From the NCBI RefSeq assembly GCF_037975245.1, contig NC_092562.1, positions 26,646,554 to 26,710,553 of the forward strand: a stretch of DNA of 64,000 bases, in the 5' to 3' direction. Position numbers and translations under genes: made by a program. The notes beneath the pieces were generated by a model. It was not told the DNA's origin and made no database searches. It saw nothing but the letters and a program-made list of their open reading frames with translations. Positions 50,173 through 62,000 of the stretch are shown here, in pieces. Positions within the stretch are counted from its first letter, which is position 1. Each line of letters begins with the position of its first letter. Origin of the DNA: Apostichopus japonicus. Taxonomy: Eukaryota; Echinodermata; Holothuroidea; Aspidochirotida; Stichopodidae.

Positions 50173-50466
50173 CTACCCTGGTCGATTCGGGTCAGCGTTT
50201 TCTCGTAGTTGTTCGAAATTATGTTTAGTGTCTTTTTGGTAATTTGTTGATAGTAACGTAAGCCATTTTCCGTCACATATCACGCATGAGGCATCTTTAA
50301 GATCTATTCTTCTTTTCAGTTTAGATATCTTGTGATCAAATTGTATTACGGAATCGCCAAGCTGCTTGCATGTTCTACAGTATATTGTACCGTATGGACC
50401 TATTGACGCTCCGCTATGTAAAAGATGCTTCCATTTGAGTGGAAATTTTGCTAATAAAATTACCAA
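50173..50466 (-). CDS. Unrecognised 97-residue open frame with CxxC pairs, doubtful
   Basis: The minus-strand frame has two cysteine pairs (YCRTCKQ and SCVICDG), a basic stretch (KLKRRIDLK) and balanced composition, unlike the low-complexity frames nearby. No family is recognised. It lies about 600 bp from the THAP remnant on the opposite strand, so it may be part of an old transposon or a chance frame. No promoter or splice signals are evident. Confidence 0.2.
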   Translation of the reverse strand: MVILLAKFPLKWKHLLHSGASIGPYGTIYCRTCKQLGDSVIQFDHKISKLKRRIDLKDASCVICDGKWLTLLSTNYQKDTKHNFEQLRENADPNRPG

Positions 50467-51111
50467 TTTAACTAAATTTTCTTCTTAAAATTGTCTTAAA
50501 AATTTAAAAACTCCCAAATTAATGGAAAATTCCCCCGCCCCACCAATAAAAATGTGTCTCCATACTTGGTTTTTAAAGCAGGACATGAAAGTTATAATTT
50601 AGACCATCTGATTCTGAAAACTATAGCACTTTGATACTTGGACACTTTACTAAGCTATATAGGCTTACTCTCTGTTTATTTGGTTAAGTCATTACATTTC
50701 CAAAATGCATGTTTACTGTATTTGCCACATCTCTACTCTACATTTACAATATTTACAGTATGCTCATCTATATGCCCACTCAACTAGATTTGAGTTTCAG
50801 ATTAAAGATTTCTTAACAAGGGCCATACATATTTAAGTAATTTTAGCCTTCTTGTAAGTGTTAGAGTTTCAAATGTGAATTAAGGATTCAAGCTCTAATA
50901 GGACCAGATGGCATATAAATGTTTTCTTCAATTCACCTGACATGTTAATAAAGAAATATTCTCATAGTGTCAACCATGTGAAAGTGATCAAGTAGTTTCA
51001 ACAGTGAACCTGCATTCTTGAAGCTTTTACTTTTAAATGTTGTTCACTTCAATTGTCAATTGGTGTCTTGCATTGAAATAATCTTTTTGGATAATTCTTT
51101 AATTGGAACCC

Positions 51112-52857
51112 TACGGAATGCCATATGTATCAAAAATGTCCAAAACAACATAAGCATGTCCAAAACAACATAAGCATGTCCAAAACAATATAAGCATGTC
51201 CAAATTTATATAAATATGTCGAAAATAATATGAGCATGTCCAAAATATTAAAAGAGTGTCGAAAAATAATACAAGAGAGTCAAATGTAACTGCTTAATTC
51301 AGTTTTGTATTGAACATTTTGGCGTTTTAAGTTACGCAATATGTTGCAAAGTATCCAAAATAATATATGCATGTCCAAACTAATATGAGCATGTCCAAAT
51401 TTATATAGACATGTCGGAACTATTATGAGCATGTCCAAAATAATATGCGCATGTCCAAACACATATAAGTATGTCCAAATATATTATGAGCAAGCCCAAA
51501 ATAATATAATATTGTCGAAAAATAATAGAAAAGTCTCGAGTGTAACTGCTAACTTCAACTTTGTTGTGAACATTTAGGCGTTTGAAGTCACGCCATGTGT
51601 TCCAAATATCGAAAACTTATATTGGTATGTCGAAAAAAAAATCAGCTTACAATACCTTCTTTGGAGTGAATCTGTATCAACTGACAAAATGGTTATCATT
51701 GTGACATTATATTTTTAAAACATTCTTATGTTTTTGTGACGCAAATAATTCAAAATATTTATAAACAAGATCATCACCTAAAACTTTTCCTTTTCACATC
51801 CCTTCGTAATGTGAGTGGTTTCGCCCTTCCTTGAGTTGCTGAAATTATTCATATATTGATGCGAAGGCAAAGAAGTTCACGTGCGAAAGTACGTACAACA
51901 TGCACATGCTAACAACGTTCTTACAAGTACAGTAGTTATCACACATGCGTATTGGTGGCGAATTATGGGCTAGCCTACATGAACGAAGTAGGACACTAGC
52001 CCAGGATTAAATAAAAAAGGAAGACTAGGTTAGGAGTATTCAACGTTTAATCTTTACTCTCACCTTTTAACAAAATTTTAAGATGGAAACGTGGAAAGAA
52101 TTTGCCAACTACAGATTAGTGATTAAACCGCGTGGAGTGTTGGACACCAGTGGTTCTTCGTATTAAACTCACTGATAGTTACAGCACTTTGGGGCCCGGT
52201 TGACCACTCGCGCTACGAAACACCTCAACTAATATTTCCTCGAAAATAAAATCGTTCTGGATCGAAATATCATTAAAATATAAACACACACTAAAACGGT
52301 AATAAATGAACTGTACATCGTCTTACGTTACGCTGGATATGGTGTATTTGTTTTCAGCATACCAAAATAAAAAGTTTGATATTTGGAACATATGGCGTGA
52401 ATTCAAACGCCAAACTGTTCATTACAAAGTTGAAACTAGCAGTTACGCTCGAAACTTTTGTATTATTTTTCGACACTCTTATATTATTTTGGACATGCTC
52501 TTATTATTTTTGGACATACTCATATTGTTTTCGACATGTTTTTATAAATTTGGACATGCTTATATTATTCTGGTAATGCTTATATTTTGTAGGACATTTC
52601 GTAACATATGGTGTGGCAAATGCCAAAATGTTCACTATAAAGATGAAGTTAGCAGTTACATTCGACATGTTCATATAAGTTTTCGACACTCTGATATTAT
52701 TTTGGGCATGCTCATATTATTTTTGGACATACTTATATATATAAGTTTCGATATGTTTATATTAATGTGGATATGCTTATACTTTTTGGACATGCTTATA
52801 TTATTTTGGACATGCTTATATAGTTTTGGACATTTTTGATACATATGGCATTCCGTA
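51112..52857. mobile_element. Foldback/MITE-like element with long nested inverted repeats and a 6-bp target duplication
   Basis: The 1746-bp element starts with tacggaatgccatatgtatc and ends with its exact inverse complement. It is flanked on both sides by GAACCC (51106-51111 and 52858-52863). Inverted arms extend roughly 51112-51640 and 52345-52857. Each arm is itself built of two tandem units containing runs of a short subrepeat around 'CATGTCCAAAATAATATGAG' and a shared block near 'aactgctaacttca'. The unique centre (about 51640-52345) shows no transposase. The open frame at 52306-52839 is a by-product of the subrepeats. It sits in the 5' UTR intron of gene 2. The superfamily is not assigned. 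Confidence 0.85.
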
Positions 52858-53076
52858 GAACCCTCTGTTCCTGTGGTGCCGGAAACCAAATTGCAATATT
52901 AGAAATATCCTGAGATAAATAATTAAAAGTACAATGTCAAACAGTTGATTCAACTCATCAGAAATGTTCTGTTTAGTGTAGACATCGATAGTCACCTGTA
53001 CACAACACAGTGTTATACCGAGGTATATGATTGCACATAATATTTAATATCTCTTCATTTGAAATTTTCCTCTCAG

Positions 53077-56000
53077 GTTTAACAAATATATTATCAGAAG
53101 AAACGATGACTTACAAAGTGCAGGTCATTGCTTTGACTACGTTGCTGCTGTGGCAAACACTCCTAAGTTATGGACAAAATGGTAATGTTGTGTTGTTGCC
53201 TTTACCGAAGTCCACATTGTTGATATGTTATAAAGTTTGTAGCAATGCTTTGTCTATATTTGTGATATGAAATATACCAAATGGTAAAAGCAACGAAACT
53301 TCTAACCTTGCAGTACCAAAATGTTAAGTTTACTGTTAATTATTTGGATCCTTATAAGACTTGTGGTATCAGCTGAAGTGATAATGATGTTATTACTCTG
53401 ATCAATATTTTTTGCATTGGGTGATGTACATGCTTTATTTATGCAAAATCATGTTACACTATGTGAGCTATTTAATTAACATTTCTGTTCATCTCTCATT
53501 CTTCAAGAAAATCAGGGCTATACATCATTTTCTCTTCCGTGCCTTTTTCATGTCCTTGAAACAATTTTTTTTCAATTCCGATTCCCTTCATCTATGGTAT
53601 CTATGATATCATCAATGTAAAGTTAAGCAAGAAAGAAAAAGTAAAACATTTGTCAATATGGTTAACATAAATTCAATCTCTCAGATCCTACAACAACGTT
53701 GAGGTGTATGTTATTAAGAACTGGGACATTCAACATCCTGCTCACATTGTTATATCTACAGTGGTCTGATAGCTCACTGTTCTGTTCCTACTGTACTTTT
53801 GCATGAGACCGTCACCATTAAAATATATTTCATGGTACAGTGTGCACCTTGAGAACAGTATTCCTGGACTTTGAACATCTATGTAGTCATAACAAATATG
53901 TACACTTACCAAATGATATCCTATGTATGCTTAGGGGAAGAACTTTGATAAAAAGGTATATTGTTTTCCTCAACCTTTAGCATGCAATGTACACACTATT
54001 TAATTTATAAAATGGGTGTTGTTGCTAGTCTCAATCTTAAGAGGAAGTAACTGTATGCTTGCATACAGCAGAGTTATAGCTTTATTATGCCTGTCTAAAT
54101 CAAACGTTAGAGTCATATTGGTAATTTTAAACAGTTCTTCTTAAAACAGATCTGAAGCTTTAACACTTTCGTGTTAGATATGCAATTCAATTCACACAAT
54201 GTGCAGCATTGTTTGAACTGGTACAGTGCTACATATTACTTCGATCTTCCTTCTTGGAAGCATAAGAAAGGTAAACATGATGTCCCCATTTATTCTACTT
54301 TGCCTAAATGTCTGCTGAAACTTAAGAATTTTACCAACGACGGGGGCGACCCCCCCTCCCCCTCTTGAGCAAAGTTTTTATGATATCGCTACTAACTTCA
54401 AAATAGAGAATGCTTAGATGCAACTTACAAGGTCTAGGAAGTGCCATTTCCAGCGATCTGGAAGGCATTTTCGGCCAAAATTGTCTTGTTCGCTTCGCGC
54501 CAATACATGGTGACGCTACCCTTACATACTTTGCCTACATGCTTCGCCCCTCCCTCGGCAAATTCCAAGATACGCGTCTATCGACGTGCTGTAGTAATAA
54601 CTTCACAACTGGTTTTTATGTTGTTGATTTTTGGATAGACGCAAGGTGATCTGTCAGATGGTTATAGTGTGTGTGTGTGTATGCGTGCGTTTGTGTGTGT
54701 GTGAGCCCCTGTATGTGAACATCAAAACTCAAATAGTACATGCTAGATTAAATTCATACTTAGATGTATATCGAAACCCCTTGGTGTGTGTAAAGTACCT
54801 GTTGCATCGAATTGGTTGAGTCACATTCTGAGAAAAAACAAAACACGATAACTGTAAAGGTCAAGTTACAATGAACAAACACGGTGTGTAAATTTAGTTT
54901 AGTGAGTACAAGCAATTTATTGCAGTTGATAGGGGTCAAATGTAATTTGTGGTAGGAAGAGGTCGCAGTCAAAAGAACTTGAAAATACATGAAGTGCAAT
55001 AGTTATCGGAGCTTGCATGAGATTGAGGTGGCAGTGAGTGGCAAAAGTGTAATTAGTAAGGTTCAAAGAACATTTGAGGTCAACATAGGGCAAAATCTGA
55101 GAACCTTACTAACCATTTTACTTCAAAATTCAAGTTTGAATAAATGTTTTACTTGGTAAGAGGATCCATCTTAGTGAGTGCAAGACACATGTCGAGCTTG
55201 GAGAAATATAAAACTTCACTTGATGTCAACAGAGTTTCAACTATGTTTAACCTTGTCAAATGTTTAACTTTAACATGAAAAGCTTGAATTACTCTAAAAG
55301 TTGGTGTTTGGGTCTACAATAATGATTACCACAAAACTTTTGTTTCTTGAAAGGTCAAAAGTCATATGAGGTTAAATTCTGAAAACCTTGGAATACCCAA
55401 ACGTCTACAGTACAACATGAATGAACTTGTTAGTTTATAAGTTAGGCTACATATTACAACCTGGACATTACAGATATGATAATATGAGCACTGTTAAACA
55501 TTTAAGTCCCTTGTATACAATATAAAGTAATGCAAGGAATTACTATACCGACTGGCTGTCTGGTTTGTCAGTTAAGCTGCTTTGTTAATGCTGAATTTAA
55601 TATATGCCTACTATCTTTTATCCTCATTCCCATTTTCTATTATGGTTAGAACCAGAGCAAACGTGTTTTTATGCGATGATATCTCCTTATATAATAGTTT
55701 CTTAATGCGTCCCCTGACACATTTCACATTTTTTACCACAAATTTCCAACACAGCTGAAAAATATTCTAGGAAATATGATTGCCTGATTTATGATACAAA
55801 ATATGTTTTTAAATGTCTTATAAAGGATGATATATGTAAAAAAGAGAGAGGCAAGATATGTTCTGTTTTCAAAAAGCTTATTGTGTTCTCTTCTTTTAAT
55901 GACAGTTTACATGTTATCTCTCAATAGAACCAGTAAAGATGACTTTCCTTGGTGTAAACCCGTTTAAGTCTGAATATAGTGATACACACTATCAGTGTCA

Positions 56001-59000
56001 CCTTAGCGAATCCGATACAACTGCAGAGTTTGCTCATGTAGAGTCTTTCAGGACTGTTCGGACAAGGAATACTGATGATAAAAATGTAGATCCACCAGCT
56101 CCAGTTTGGGATGATAGTAATACTTATAAACATTGGAAGGTTACACTGAGCAATAATGGAAATAATGATGCCTTTGGAGTGTTTGGATGTGAAGCAGCGT
56201 TAGATGGGAGGATCACTACATCAATCTCAGGGATATTTATGAGATCAAATGGTGAGTTACTCATAGCTGTAGTTATTTGCCTGACATACATTATATAATT
56301 ATATATTATATTTGGACGTATTACTGCAGCGCGTTTAGAATAGGTCACATAATGGGAGCTCATCACATTACATTAAAAGTCTCATGTTAAATTGTATTGC
56401 ATTTGCATATTCACAAATGTATTCCTCACAAGAATTTTTTTGGGGGAACAATGTTCAAGGTGGGAGGCAAAAGTGGTTTAAGTGATAACATGCAATATTG
56501 TATTTAGCATAGTGTAATTGACGGTAGGCATTGGTACTGCTAATAAAAATCTGGACAACTGTGACACTGTACCTTCAACATGGCTTAAAAACAATGAAGT
56601 AATGCGGCTAAGGATAATAAACATGTGAAACTCAACTTTAGTGTGTATGAAACGACTTGTGGTTGAAAGTCAAACCAATGACAAAACCCCACATGCTTCT
56701 TTTGCACAATTTGCATCAGCATTATCTTTGACCTTGTTATGAGATTCCATACTTGACATTAGATCCCATTGTGACATAAGCCTGTTAATATCCATGGAAA
56801 TGCAAATGAATAAATCCAGATAACTGTATAACAAACCGTACTTTTAAAAGTTCTTGTGAAATTTTACTGGATATTATTACCGCAGCATTACGTTATAATG
56901 GGGCATTTATGTTGGTATGTAATATAATACGTGCTGAAAATGTTATCCTAACAAAAATTCTCGTTAAGAGTTTGTTAAATGTTCGATTTAATATGTTATA
57001 CAATATAGATTTTACATACTCATGTATTGTTACAACTTCCTTGATTTCAGCTGATATTGTACCCAGTGATGGGTTGGTCTCATTAACTGTCAACACTGGT
57101 GATACAGGTGTAAGCATTGGTATGAACAGCACCGGATCAAAAGAAATTGCAGACTTCAGATGGTTGAAGGATAGTGTAAGGAACGGTGATATTAGCGGAC
57201 AGGATACTTGGAGTATCAGTAGACCAGTTGAAGTAGATGATGCTGGTGTCTATGAGTGTCATATTCACAATGAGAGGAATGGAGCAAAACAAAGTCTAAA
57301 ACTGTTGATAGTAAGAGGTTTGTAATGTTGTATTCCAGGTTTGAAATGCTTAATAGCTACTTAATAAGAATATTTTTCTTTCAAATACATTTTTAATCAT
57401 ATTTTGTATTAAAGCTCAACACGATTGTGGTTCATGACACCATATAAATCTCTTGCCGATGAAGTATGATAGTCTTATACGGTCATTCGAATATTCCAAC
57501 TCAATGTATTGTGCCAAGATTGATGGTTGCTTCAAGTGTTAGCTATTTTAACCAGATAAATCATCCCTTTCCCCATTATGCAGATCCCGGTTGGTGATGC
57601 TATCCTGAAAGAAGTTCTTCGAAGTGATACTATCATTGTATAGAATTGCATAATGTGTATTGTTGTATTATAGGAAATGTGATAGATTTGGAATATATAC
57701 ACAAACTGTTTATCCTCACATATTACCTTATCACCTCATTACATACACTGCCAAACCGTGAAAGTCTGAAAAGGAGAGTTTTACACAATTGCTACCATTT
57801 GCCAAAGCGTCAAAAAAGACAAACAAGTATGAAAATTGACTTACTGGACTAACTTTGCCGTTGCCAGATGCATCTATTGAATGTCACCACATTAAAAAAA
57901 TGGTACTTCCACATTTTTTGGATGTGGCTGTTACTTCCAAATGCAAAAATTGTTCAGCTCTTTCATAAAAATGATGAGCTTTAGTTCAGATTACACTCAT
58001 TGTCCAACAATAATACTAAAGTAATTATCTAAAACTAGTATTTAATTTAAAATAGAGCATTGAGAATATCTATAGATTTTTGCGAAAATGTAAAATTTGT
58101 TTTCACTAATTGAAATATTATGAATTTCTGTTATCTGAGATGGATTACTGTACCTCCGATTTGAATGACGTTTAACGAACATCTTTAAATTGGTTACAGT
58201 TGAGAAAGATGTGACATGTTAATACTGCAGTTACATAAATTACTTTCATATAGACTCATTGGTATTAGTTACATTCTTTATGAATATCAGATTTAGATTT
58301 TTCTTACATCTATATTTTTTCTAGAGGAGTTTGCATTTCTCAATATAGTTCTTTTGTGTTGAATACTCATCACAAGTTAAGGAGAAGCAAACGTCTTAAT
58401 ATCATTAATTTAAAATCAAATGTTAGAGCAAGGACAGCGTCCTTGAGAAACTTGTGCATTGCTTAAAGAGAGGATATGAATAAAATGTGAAGGCGTAACC
58501 ATTATAATAACAAATGAAAAGCCTCTGTATTTTGGATTGTGTTTTTTCTGCAAATTCCTACTTTTGTCACTGTGGTATGTAAGCGATAACACCTGGATCA
58601 GCCAGGACTGATGAGATCAGAGATCTCCTGGCTACAAAAATGTAGCTGCATATCATAATATATATCTTTGCATGATCTTTTCATAATAACAGCTTGTCCA
58701 CCTCATCGGTGGGGTCCGGATGCTTGTGATGGAATATGTGATAATTGCTATAACGGAGGCATTTGTGATGAGACCAGTGGAAAATGCATTTGTGCCCCTG
58801 GATTCAAAGGAACAACTTGTGAAGAAGGTAACCATTTTCTCCTTGTTTAACTGAAAGCAAAAGTATGCATGACATATATTTATGAAAGATAGAGATATTG
58901 TGCATAATGGACAAACCCATTAATTAAACTTCACATGTAATCCATTTCGCTATTCATTTTAAATATATGATGTTGATAAGGGCAGGAAGCAATTGCTCAA

Positions 59001-62000
59001 GTCTACAGTTTCAAAGCTTTAGACCTTGTATCTTGCCTTAAAAACACTAAAACAACAAATGCTATCATGTCTGGAGACTAAGGCATTTCTGAAATGGTGA
59101 TTTTTAGGTCTGATTTGTACACCACTTTGTTCAGAAATTTGAATTTGCAGGGTACTTACATGTAGTATTAATATACCTAGAATAGCAACAATGGTTTATA
59201 AGCAATCCCACTCAGTACACCGAACCTTATTATTTTATTATTTCAAGAACAAAAACATTTACAAATATATCACAATTGCAAAATTTCAACATAAACCTAT
59301 ACCCTTGGTTGCAACGCGGCATATTGATGATTGTGAGATAATATCAGTAAAATCAGCTTGACTCATCTAATCAAGTTCCCATGAAACTAACATCAATTGA
59401 ATTAAGTTATTTATAGCCAACATATTTGTCATTAGTCTGTATATAAGGGTTTCATGGATCCTCATATATGGATATTAGCAGTAAAATACATTAAAGGGTG
59501 TATATACCCTATTTTATTATTTTTATATAATAACCTAATGTGTTGATGACACTGAGGTCAATTTTACTAGCCTCATTATATGATATTGGTTAATACGCTT
59601 GAAACATTTAATAGTTATGACAATAAACCTTCCACTTTTTGTTTATTTTAGTCTTCCAAGAATGTAAGGTTCTGCACTTGACATAAACATGCAGCTTCTG
59701 CGTTGACTGGGAGCTAATGAAGTTGCATGTCCGTTTGTTAATAGCACTGACGTTACGGTGCTTCTAATTTGACTGCAATTTAATTGAATTATATATTCTG
59801 TTAGGTTGCGGAGGTAACAGATATGGAGACGCATGTGAAAAGCAATGTTCTAGCACTGACCAACCTGACAGATGCAGTAAATACCTTTTCTGCCTTACCC
59901 ACCCATACGGCTGTAGCTGTAACACAGGATGGATGGGTTTGGACTGCCTTACCGGTAAAGCTTTACTTAATATTTCATCATATGTTCCTATTCCATAATG
60001 TATTTGTAAAGGTATTATCATTCCTACTGTAAAGCATAATTTAGGTTAGTATGGGTTTTGGAATTTAAATTCTGATCATGTCTTTTCCAGATTCAGACAA
60101 AAGTGTATTTACCGGTGTTTGAAAATTGGCATGACCCAGCAGTTTATAGGGAAAAGAATGGTGGTGTTGGGGCGGGAATTGTGGGGTGGTGATGCGGGTG
60201 GCCAGCATTGTGAGAGTTTTGCCAAAGACAGAATTTCAGTTTGTTTTGTCATTAAAAAATTTGATTCTATGATGTTAACTGGGATGTACATGTCTGAAAT
60301 TCAAAATAAAGATAAAATCGAGTTTTATTCAATAATGTTTATTATAATATTGCAGGGACAGCAGATCACCTACTCACTCTCACTACTCTCCTCCTGACCT
60401 GAAAAGCTTTAACCCTGAATGGTTTCGTGAATTCTGTTTGTAGTAAAAATGTAAAGATTCAAGACTATTAGTGGCTTACCTCCATCTCTAGTAACATGTA
60501 CACACATGTTGCCCCTCACATGAAGTCCCTCGCGTGTCCTGAAACGACATGAAACGACATCAACGTTTTGTAAAAATATGTCAAGTGATGACGTGTAATT
60601 AACTCTCTCTCTCTTTTTTTTTGCTATTCCTTCCCTAAAGCCAATAAGTGTTTGGTTGCCAAAGCAACATCCTACATCTTAATTATGTTTTGATTTCTTC
60701 ATTTTGTTGTATATTCATCATTTTATTGAATTAACTTATAGTAATCTGTTTACAACATTTAAGCTAAGACAAGTGACGATAGCCTTCATATTGCATCCCT
60801 CGCTCATTCTGAGGTTTTGGCTATGACCCTGTTATGTTATCACACTAGTTAATTGACATGTGAAAATGAAATGTTAAGGAAACATTTTCAAATGAATTCA
60901 TGTAGGCATATTAAATTATGCAAAAAGTGAAATTGGCTTGTAGGCAGACAATTTGTGTAATACAGTATTTCAAAAGGGAAAACAGTAGATGTTATGCAAT
61001 GGTGGACCAGGGGATCAGATGGATACTTAGTCTTACAAGGTTTTGAAATATTTTTTACTTAAAACACTCAAATTAAAATGCTTACTCGATACATTGTTAA
61101 TTACAAGTTGCCCCGTCTGAGTTTGAATTGTGTTGATTCCCATTATAATGTCAAGTTTTGTGAAGACGTTTGGATGAAGTTACAACAATGCCCATGACAA
61201 TGTAAAATATGTGATGTGATGGATGTTCCGAATTGCCAAGTCATTGTTGAAAGGCAACATTTCTAACTCCAGCTAGCAATATTTAATATAAAAAATGCCA
61301 AATAATAAAAGTAGGTATAATCCTCATTAGAATTTCAGGATTAAGTTTCTTAAGTTTTCTCAACATAGTAAACAAATAGAGAAAAGATATGGTCATATGA
61401 TATCGCAAACTGTAATGGTCATTGTAGTGTGATGAAGACTGATTTGTAAGGATTTTAAGGTGAAGGGCTGTTAATGTGTCAACATCAATATTACCTTCTT
61501 AGTCTCTGGAAGAACAATTGGTTATGTGACAGGGTAATACAGACTAAAATCAGGCCGTCAGACCTTCAGTGTCTTACATGTCTTATTAAATTTATGGTGG
61601 ATACTATAGCTTGTCAAAGATACCATGTACATGTTTTCTGGATAATTGTTAAGTATGCTAGTGTAAATGAACGAACATTCTGCATGTTACTTTTTGTAGT
61701 AAGCTAAAATAGGAATTTGTCAATAAAAGTGATTTATATTTTACATGAAAGTATTAAATAGAAAAAAAATTCCCAAGAGTTCCAACTTCATTTAAATAAG
61801 CAAGTTCTTTACTTTACCATCAGGATGTGATTCAGCAAACTATGGAGCCAGCTGCCTACAGACCTGTCACTGTCAGTCTGGGCAGTGTGACAATTATACA
61901 GGAGTCTGTACAGGATTATCAACAGACTGTAGTAGTGGATGGACAGGGACAAATTGTCAGGGTAAGTACTGTTTCTTGATGGATGTCGATCCAACATAAC

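Noticed and set aside
52306-52839. 177-codon open frame
   Set aside because: Lies in the right arm of the foldback element; the repeating FGHAYIIL-like text simply translates the CATGTCC subrepeats.
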